Assembly: GCA_036250225.1 (NCBI GenBank)
Contig: JAPZLL010000001.1
Span: forward strand, 1,550,001-1,614,000
DNA length: 64,000 bases
Reading direction: 5' to 3'
Source: Cercophora sp. LCS_1
Lineage: Eukaryota > Ascomycota > Sordariomycetes > Sordariales > Lasiosphaeriaceae
This document shows positions 57,356 through 64,000 of the stretch, in pieces (the stretch's first letter is position 1; each line of letters opens with the position of its first letter). The translations under genes were made by a program, and so were the position numbers. The notes beneath the pieces are model-generated. The model saw nothing but the letters and a program-made list of their open reading frames with translations, did no database searches and was not told the origin of the DNA.

Positions 57356-59641
57356 ATGGCGGCCATCACGGTTCCGCCGCCGGAGCCGACGGATCTCTTG
57401 ATCGCCCCTAGTCGCCGCGGTTGCTCAGCCCTCAACCTTCCTGTCGGGGGAATTATCTCATTGCCCGGCGGCGAAATCGTCACATTGACCGCGGCCGGTG
57501 CGTTCAAGCCTATTTGCACACCGCTTACCCCTCCGGCGATCATTGCGAACGTACCGACCGACAACACAGTTGAGGGGGTAATGCCGGGCGACGATGGACC
57601 GACGTTTTCTGACTTTTACGAACCTTTCTATGCCTCGACGTTCCCCCAGTGTTACGCCCTCGCGGCCACGACGGTCATCGCATACACGTTGGTTATCATG
57701 CTTTTTATTACGCCAAGGTCCTTTCTCGACGGAGGAATTGTTGTCCTTGGGCGCAAGAACGGCTTTACCAACAGCGGGACTGGTACCAGCATCGGCGGGC
57801 GGCCATGGTTGCAGAAGGTGGCTGCCCTGACGGTTGCCATTTCGCTGACGATTGCGACTGAGGCCACATTTCGCGAAGCCGAACAGCAATATTCGTTTGG
57901 CATTCAGAATGCAGATGGATTGAGGGAGAACGTTATGGGCGGCAATGAACTTAAGATTATACGCATCATCTCGAACACGTTTTTGTGGCTTGCCCAAGCC
58001 CAGACCCTGATACGCCTCTTCCCCCGCCAGCGCGAGAAGGTTATCATCAAGTGGACCGCTTTTGCGTTGATAACACTCGACGTCATCTTTCAGTCCCTCA
58101 ACAGCTTTCAGTACACAAACCAAGGGCAGACGCGCCCTCGAACTTTCACGGACGCCGTCCCGGCACTCAGCTACTTGTTTGCGCTTGCCTTGGGGGTGCT
58201 TTATGCGGCGTGGGTGCTGTACTATGCGTTGATGAAAAAAAGATATGCGTTTTACCACCCGCAGATGAGGAACATGTGCTTAGTGGCCGCTCTCTCTATT
58301 ATCTCAATTCTTGTTCCGGTTGTCTTTTTCATCTTGGATATTTCAAAGCCTGATTATGCCGGCTGGGGAGACTATGTTAGGTGGGTTGGTGCCGCTGCTG
58401 CCAGCGTGATAGTGTGGGAGTGGGTGGAAAGGATCGAAGCCTTGGAACGGGAGGAGAAGCGGGATGGTATCCTAGGGAGAGAAGTTTTCGACGGAGAAGA
58501 AATGCTGGACCTCACCTCGGACGACCACGCCCGGGCCCGAAGGAGAAGGAAACGTCTGGATGACGACAAGAAGGACGGCGATAGTAGTGGGAGCAGCCGA
58601 GATGGCCCCGGCCCCAACCCGCCCAATGGACGGAGCAACATTTGGCCAGCCGTTACGGCGTTGAGGTCTAGATACAAGCCGCAGTATGCGCAGAAAGCAG
58701 CAAGGCCGGGAGAACCAGCCAGCACACAGTCGACCAACAACGACAGGATACGCTTCCTCCAGCCACCGTTATGGCCCGCTCGGCCCGCACCGGCGGTCAC
58801 GCCCGTTAGCAGGACAGACACAGCTAGCGCGGCGAGCACTGTATATGCTGTCAGGTATCACCCTCTGACAGAAACGACATCGCGCACCACGCCACCGCCG
58901 GCCTCGGATGTGAGGCCCACGTCTCGGCGTGGCAGCACCGCGTCACATCATCACACAGATGATGGTAGCACAAGTCTAGGGGCAGATGTACCTGCCCAGG
59001 TCACTCAACCGCGTCAGGACGCCCCGAAGCCATCGACATCGGGCAACCGATGGCATGCGTTAGCGCAGGGCCTTCCCTTCCGCCGCATTCGACAGGGCGA
59101 CGAAGAGGTTGCGACGCCTTTGGAAAAACCATCACGCCGCGAGACGCGGGCCCCCGAGGATAGTGAGAAGTGGGATATCCGCACACGGCTAGAAGAGTTT
59201 GCTATGACGCAAGCAGAGAAGATCCGCGAGAAGATCCGGCCAACGCCCGACACAGACAGCTTACCAGTCACGGTGATCCCAGCACCGCCGCGACGAGGCG
59301 CCGCCCTCGCCCAGCTATTGGAAGTCGAGGAGATGGAAGCGCAGCGAGGCGCGCCCCATCACGCCTTTGATCGAAGAAACAGCAGTGCTTCAAGGACGTT
59401 AGCTCCCGGGGAAGAGTCGATGCCGACATCACCAGTAACGCCAGCTCATCAAACCGTCGCAGCTTCCAGGCCTACGGCGCGAAGATCAACTCTCGGGGCC
59501 TCGGGCAACGGTTTCTTTCAAGAAGGCAGGGCAGAAGGCAGCGGTGTTGGGAGTGGGAGTGGGAGTGCCAGCACGAGCAGACATTCCCAGTCGGCACTAC
59601 CAAGACCGCCGCCTGATGATGGCCCATCACAGCACCGATAA
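57356..59641 (+). CDS. palH: Ambient pH sensor PalH/RIM21
   Basis: Single exon, 761 aa, starting MAAITVPPPEPTD. The N-terminal ~85 residues are extracellular-type. Seven membrane spans then run from about 95 to 360 (CYALAATTVIAYTLVIMLF, VAALTVAISLTIATEA, IIRIISNTFLWLAQAQTLIRLF, WTAFALITLDVIFQSLNSFQY, ALSYLFALALGVLYAAWVLYYAL, MCLVAALSIISILVPVVFFIL and YVRWVGAAAASVIVWEWVERIE). A ~390-residue hydrophilic cytosolic tail rich in Ser, Pro and Arg follows. The GIQNADGLRENVMGGNELK loop and WVERIEALEREEKRDGILGREVF after the last span are typical of fungal palH. In the family this plasma-membrane receptor works with the arrestin PalF and ESCRT components to activate PacC/Rim101 at alkaline pH. No Pal partner gene lies nearby. 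Confidence 0.95.
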   Translation: MAAITVPPPEPTDLLIAPSRRGCSALNLPVGGIISLPGGEIVTLTAAGAFKPICTPLTPPAIIANVPTDNTVEGVMPGDDGPTFSDFYEPFYASTFPQCYALAATTVIAYTLVIMLFITPRSFLDGGIVVLGRKNGFTNSGTGTSIGGRPWLQKVAALTVAISLTIATEATFREAEQQYSFGIQNADGLRENVMGGNELKIIRIISNTFLWLAQAQTLIRLFPRQREKVIIKWTAFALITLDVIFQSLNSFQYTNQGQTRPRTFTDAVPALSYLFALALGVLYAAWVLYYALMKKRYAFYHPQMRNMCLVAALSIISILVPVVFFILDISKPDYAGWGDYVRWVGAAAASVIVWEWVERIEALEREEKRDGILGREVFDGEEMLDLTSDDHARARRRRKRLDDDKKDGDSSGSSRDGPGPNPPNGRSNIWPAVTALRSRYKPQYAQKAARPGEPASTQSTNNDRIRFLQPPLWPARPAPAVTPVSRTDTASAASTVYAVRYHPLTETTSRTTPPPASDVRPTSRRGSTASHHHTDDGSTSLGADVPAQVTQPRQDAPKPSTSGNRWHALAQGLPFRRIRQGDEEVATPLEKPSRRETRAPEDSEKWDIRTRLEEFAMTQAEKIREKIRPTPDTDSLPVTVIPAPPRRGAALAQLLEVEEMEAQRGAPHHAFDRRNSSASRTLAPGEESMPTSPVTPAHQTVAASRPTARRSTLGASGNGFFQEGRAEGSGVGSGSGSASTSRHSQSALPRPPPDDGPSQHR

Positions 59642-60616
59642 TTGTGATCTTCTAAACTCTTCTAGGATTCAGGGTATGTGCGGGCTGCATCAGGGGTGGG
59701 ACCGGCGTAGCGGGCGTGTGTTTTGTTTACTCGAGCATTTCAGGGGCGTATATATCATGGGAGGCACAGTTTACGGATACCCGGATGGGCTTGAATCAAG
59801 CAAAAAGGAATGGATGGAAATCTTCAGGCTCAGAAGTTACCAAGCTGACATATGGACGGTGTTCCCATGTTGGATTGGGAGTGATGCATCGATTGTAAGC
59901 ATCTTGTCTTGTTACTTGTTTTGTAATTGCGTCGTTGGAAAACCAATGAGTTACGATACAACACCATTACCCAAATACCATTTGGTGTTTAGCAGCGTTG
60001 AGTGAGAGTGTTGCTTATTCAGGTGAGTGAGCCCCGCAGGGTGAGGCAGCCGTTGGATGTTGTTTGGAAGGAGCGCAAAGCCCCGAATAGGTATTTTGAG
60101 TTCCCCGTCTCCTGGCCGCGGATGCCGACATTGCTTCAACCGCACTGTGGCTCCTGGAAACGAACCTGGGGGCCTGTGGGGCTGGCGTTGCAAAAATTGG
60201 AGCCATGGATCGGTCTGGGCGACAACGCCTGGTGCCAGTGGTGGAAGAAAAACCAGGGGTCCAACCTAAAAACCATAAGGGAAATTAGACGATCGCGCAG
60301 GCGTTGCTCCTCTGCTGCTCACGGGCAGCGCCGAGCGAACGGAGACGGTTTTTTATGAATCGGCTTACAACATCTTCTTCCCCCTCCCCCTTTGTGCCGT
60401 CTTTCGCGTTCTACCAAACAAGCGAAACCCCTTCTCTTTTTCCCTTTTGCCATCCTTATCCACCCCATGACGACCTGAAGGAGACGTACGCTGACGAGAC
60501 ACCCATTTCCACCTCGTTCACCACATCTTGCAGATCTGCCGACGCGGTCCTCAAGGTTTCCGCCCTCTTCCGCGCCTACTACCCGCACAACGATCGAAAG
60601 CTCGACGCAGTCCGCC
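59642..60616. other. Intergenic region palH to lag1
   Basis: 975 bp between two plus-strand genes: palH 3' flank and lag1 promoter, with a C/T-rich leader (60370-60480). No gene seen. Confidence 0.65.
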
Positions 60617-62075
60617 ATGGCGTCGGCGGGATCGGAGCCCTTTCCGCCGCTGAGCTCGGCGGCCGATCGCCAATTGGTGAGCGAGATGAACGCAGCAGCT
60701 CGCCGTCGCAGGAAATCCAGCGGTTTAGGGAACGAGCTGCGCGTCGGCGACACGGGGGCGCCCGCGCTGGCTACGAGCCTAGCACACCTTAACGGCGCGG
60801 CGCAACCAAAGGTAAAGCCTCCTCCCGTTTGCCCGCCGCGGTAGCTTCCGCGTCCGTAACGTCCAGGTTACCCGTGCTGACGGTATGATCTCGCTGTAGC
60901 AAGATGCAGCGGCTTCCAGCAAGCGTTTCTCCAAGCGGCGCAAGGCCCGCTCTGCTCTCCGCCGGATAAGGTCCTACGCCTCTAAGCACACATGGGTGCT
61001 GCCGGCTGTTATACTCGTTCTCTTCATGTCCCTGTACGCCCTCAACCCGACCGAAAGCAACCCGGTACACCGCTTCATCTTCCTGTCGTATAAGCTCCCG
61101 ATCGAGAGCCCCGACGAGGCGCCGCAGTATGGGAAGGGCCGATGGGATGTAGCCTTTGTGGCGTTTTACACGGTTGTACTGTCTTTTACACGCGAGTTCA
61201 TCATGCAGGAGATTCTGCGGCCTACGGCGCGCTGGGCAGGCCTCAAGTCGCGCGGCAAGCAGGCACGCTACATGGAGCAGATGTACACGGCCATCTACTT
61301 TGGCATCCTGGGCCCTGCCGGCATGTACGTCATGAGCAGGACGCCTGTGTGGTACTTCAACACGCGTGCCTTCTACGAGGGTTTCCCGCACAAGACGCAC
61401 GACGCCTACTTTAAGTTCTACTACCTCTTCCAAGCCGCATACTGGGCCCAGCAGGCCATTGTGCTGATCCTGGGCATGGAGAAGCCGCGCAAGGACTTCA
61501 AGGAGCTTGTGGGCCATCACATTGTCAGTCTGGCCCTGATCGGTCTGAGCTACCGCTTCCACTTCACCTACATTGGTTTGGCCGTCTATATCACCCACGA
61601 CATCAGTGACTTCTTCCTTGCCGTAGGTTTCTTACCCCCCCCCCCCCCAATGCCCTCATTCAACTCGGCTAACAGTCCCGCTTAGACCTCCAAAACCCTC
61701 AACTACCTCGACCACTGGCTCATCGGCCCTTACTACTTCAGCTTCTGCTGCATCTGGATCTACCTCCGCCACTACCTCAACCTGCGTATCCTCTTCAGCC
61801 TCTTTACGGAGTTCAAGACAATCGGCCCCTACGGGATCGACTGGGCTGCCGAGCAATACAAGGGCCCCCTCTCCTTCTACATCACCGTCTCCCTCCTCGG
61901 CGCCCTCCAATCGCTCAATCTCTTCTGGCTCTTTTTCATCCTTCGTATCGCCTACCGCTTCGTCGTTCACAACGTTGCACAGGATGACCGCAGCGACGCT
62001 GAGGAGTCCGAAGTCGAGGATAACGCCAAGGCCGCAACAAACGGCGACGCCAACGGCAAGACCAAGACGAGGTAA
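60617..62075 (+). CDS. lag1: Ceramide synthase Lag1/Lac1 (TLC domain)
   Basis: Three exons, 60617-60811, 60900-61622 and 61686-62075, give 435 aa. The N-terminus is basic and cytosolic (AARRRRKSSG, SSKRFSKRRKARS). Span 1 is WVLPAVILVLFMSLYAL. The TLC domain (about 170-390) contains FREFIMQEILRP-type sequence and the Lag1 motif, where the paired His of ELVGHHIVSLALIGLSYRF and the two Asp of ITHDISDFFLA are the catalytic residues of acyl-CoA-dependent sphingoid base N-acyltransferases. The exon 2-3 junction falls right after the motif (FFLA|TSKTLNYL). The tail is acidic (DDRSDAEESEVED) and ends KTKTR. ER membrane enzyme joining a long-chain base to a fatty acyl-CoA to give (dihydro/phyto)ceramide. 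Intron 2 carries a C14 run. Fungi often have two such genes; which one this is cannot be told. Confidence 0.95.
61635..61648 (+). repeat. C14 homopolymer in lag1 intron 2
   Basis: Fourteen C residues start 12 nt after the donor of the 63-nt second intron. The CTTAG acceptor is intact and the frame resumes correctly. Confidence 0.9.
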
Positions 62076-63727
62076 ATTACAACAACAACAACTTAGATCA
62101 TGACAAAGAGAAAGACTGGCAGGATCAGTGCGTTCCTCTGTGTGTGTGTGTGTGTGAGCGTGTGTGCCCTGTGTCTGGTTTGGTTTAATATGTCATGTCA
62201 CCAACGGAGATGCATAATAATGTCTTCATAATGCCTACAATTTTTTTCTCTCCTGTCGTTTTCCCACCCCACCCTCCTCCTTTCTTCCAACGGCCGTCCA
62301 TATAGGCACATGCACATGCGCACACATACACACATGCACATCTAAAAAGACAGAACAAAATGTATGTGCATTAGGCGGCGATATGTGGTATCGGTGGCGT
62401 TTTTCATCCTCGTGCCATTTCAGCATCGAAAGAGAGAAGTGAGGATGATCGGGTCCAAGGGGTGGACATATGCCCCGGGGTGATGACAAATGAGCGGACG
62501 GGTTCTAGACAACTATTCGAGTGCAGGCGTCGTGGGGAATGGCGGGCTTAAACGCTTAAACGAAACTTGGTGTTTGTCGACGACCACTCGGAAAGACTGA
62601 GAGCCTTGCTCGCATGGCCGTGGAGATCAAGATGCCGGAATACAATAGCTGAGGAATATTATATACGCTGCTATGACGAGTGGTGTTTTGGCACTTGCGG
62701 GAGGTTGGAATAGAGTGAAGCTGACACTGCTTAATCTTCATACCGGTGGGCATGGACCCCTCTCGCCTTGATCGCATCGACATCCGCAGGCAACAGCATC
62801 ACAACATTTCACACCAAAGTTTAATGTGGCCATTTTCACTCTTCTGGAACACTCGTTGTGAACAAATAGCTTCTTTTATTTGCAAAAAGCCTGCCTAGAT
62901 GGAGTGGCCGATCCCTTTTATTTTATGCTGGCCGGGTGCCATTTGCCTGGCCACACTCTCCACAGTTCACCGCACTCACCACAACATTACGGGCACCACA
63001 ACACTACGGGCACCACAACATTACGGGCACCACAACACTACGGGCACCACAACATTACGGGCACCACAACATGGCCCCAAACCCAATGTCTTCGCCCAAC
63101 TTCATGCCTTTTCTTGCACGCCTTGCCCTTCGCCGTAAAATGCTGCCAAACGCAAAAAAATACAACAACCAAACAACAACAACCAAACACCCCATGCAGT
63201 TCGCTCCCAACTCCAGACCACCAAAACGCTCCGCCTCTCCCGTTCCGTTTCCCCGCCTGGGAAAAGACGCGGTCCTGACACCCGCTACTCGCAAACAACT
63301 CGTGTTTGCGCTTTTCTGTCCCGAACCTCTGTTTACATTCACGAACCACCAACGCCGCCCATGCTTGCTTGGGAATCATCATGGTCCTCGTCTCTCGTAG
63401 TCATCTTGGAGCATGTGCCTCAAATGGCAACCAAAAAAAAAAGCAAAAACGCCGCTATATAAACATTGAAAAGAACCGTTTTGCTGGGCTCGTATCGTGA
63501 GATTCGTCATGTAGAACGTTAAATCGGTTATTAGTGGAGGGAGAAGACGGTTTGTTGACCAGGGCGACATTAAGGGCAGCTGGGGGATGGTCAACACGTC
63601 GATGCGAACTGTGGCGGAGTGGCGATTGCTAGTCATGAGGCCTCCTCATGTGCTCGCCACTCCAATCCTGACTATGGGCCGACGTTACGGCGCACCCGCG
63701 ATTATGTTGGACGAGTGTGGGGATGTT
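62076..63727. other. Convergent intergenic region with minisatellite
   Basis: 1.65 kb between lag1 (+) and a minus-strand gene at the right edge. (TG)n near 62138-62154, (CA)-rich DNA near 62306-62340 and a 17-bp minisatellite at 62984-63068. The plus-strand frames across the minisatellite (62880-63400) are open only because 17 bp is not a multiple of three and all phases avoid stops; no gene is proposed. Confidence 0.6.
62984..63068 (+). repeat. 17-bp minisatellite, five copies with alternating variants
   Basis: Five perfect-length head-to-tail copies. Copies 1, 3 and 5 read ACATTACGGGCACCACA; copies 2 and 4 read ACACTACGGGCACCACA. The strict alternation of the T/C variant gives a 34-bp higher-order unit. 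A partial ACA continues on the right, and a related CACCACA precedes it. There are no spacers, so it is not a CRISPR array. Confidence 0.95.
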
Positions 63728-64000
63728 TCAGGGCTGGCGAGGTGTGTCTTGCTGTGTAGAAGCCTGGTGTCTGGCGAGGGGCTCGTCTATCTCCGAACCA
63801 GGGCTATACTCGTCGTCGGCCATCTCGTCGTGGCGGGTATCTTCGCCATCGTCCTCCTGAAGCGTGCCTTCTGAGCCGTGGTGGCTCCCGTGCGATGAGA
63901 TAGATGCACTGTCGCTCTTTGAGCTATCCGACAAGTTGCCCTTGGTTGACCCGTTCATTGTCGGGCTGTTGAGACGGGTGGGTAAGATTGTCGACGACAC
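63728..64000 (-). CDS. Partial gene running off the right edge (acidic Ser-rich C-terminus)
   Basis: The minus-strand frame is open from the window edge to a TGA at 63728 (90 codons). It is Ser/Asp/Gly/His-rich: NLSDSSKSDSASISSHGSHH, then EDDGEDTRHDEMADDEYSP and a short end QQDTPRQP. An internal ATG (MNGSTKGN, start 63957) could be a start, but the frame is also open before it, so this is more likely the disordered C-terminal tail of a larger protein encoded to the right. No family can be named. Confidence 0.4.
   Translation of the reverse strand: MSSTILPTRLNSPTMNGSTKGNLSDSSKSDSASISSHGSHHGSEGTLQEDDGEDTRHDEMADDEYSPGSEIDEPLARHQASTQQDTPRQP

Noticed and set aside
60789..61598. 269-aa antisense frame over lag1
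   Set aside because: Shadow of the TLC-domain exon; no motif of its own.
62984..63068. Possible CRISPR-like array
   Set aside because: Copies are directly adjacent with no spacers, and the DNA is eukaryotic; it is a minisatellite.

Overview
The window reads as nuclear DNA of a filamentous ascomycete (Pezizomycotina, most likely a Sordariomycete). Genes have one to six short introns of about 50-90 nt with GT(R)NGT donors, CTAAC/CTGAC-type branch sites and YAG acceptors. They are well spaced, lie on both strands and have long leaders. The products are typical of moulds: PalH pH sensor, Tea4/Bud14 polarity factor, Ste50 adaptor, CLU, PL20 glucuronan lyase, ferric-reductase-like flavocytochrome. 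No bacterial, viral or mobile-element gene was recognised.

Layout, left to right. 0.5-2.2 kb (-) C2H2 zinc-finger protein with a probable GC-AG intron; then 5.6 kb without a supportable gene. 7.9-9.3 kb (+) seven-exon zinc alcohol dehydrogenase, tail to tail with SEN15 (-). 10.5 kb (+) DUF2985 membrane protein. 12.0-12.3 kb (-) a possible 57-aa small gene, divergent from an SLC35F6-like transporter (+). 14.8 kb (-) Yippee protein. 16.4-18.3 kb (-) ferric-reductase-like oxidoreductase; then 3.8 kb without a clear gene. 22-24.5 kb (-) large nuclear-looking protein of unknown function, head to head with clu1 (+, 25.1-29.1 kb). 30-32.4 kb (+) acidic DUF4211 nuclear protein. 33.7-35.3 kb (-) ste50. 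37.5-39.1 kb (-) proline-rich/coiled-coil protein of unknown function. 39.9-42.1 kb (-) Na+/H+ exchanger, divergent from a sucrose-type sugar transporter (+, 43.7-45.9 kb). 46.9-47.9 kb (+) PL20 glucuronan lyase, convergent with a MAPEG protein (-). 49.5-52.9 kb (-) tea4/BUD14-like gene; 4.4 kb gap; 57.4-59.6 kb (+) palH; 60.6-62.1 kb (+) lag1 ceramide synthase. A 17-bp minisatellite lies at 63 kb, and the 3' end of a further (-) gene runs off the right edge.

There is no biosynthetic cluster or operon-like logic. The genes are mostly conserved housekeeping or signalling genes (translation/mitochondria, tRNA splicing, ion and pH homeostasis, MAPK adaptor, polarity, sphingolipids) with a few secreted or transport functions. 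Exon models were built by hand from splice signals and reading-frame continuity. Start codons were restricted to ATG, because several of the longest open frames begin at GTG or TTG and are too long at the 5' end. The most worthwhile unknowns are the two uncharacterised conserved-looking proteins (22.0-24.5 and 37.5-39.1 kb), the repeat-bounded GC-AG intron in the zinc-finger gene, and the candidate small gene at 12.0-12.3 kb.
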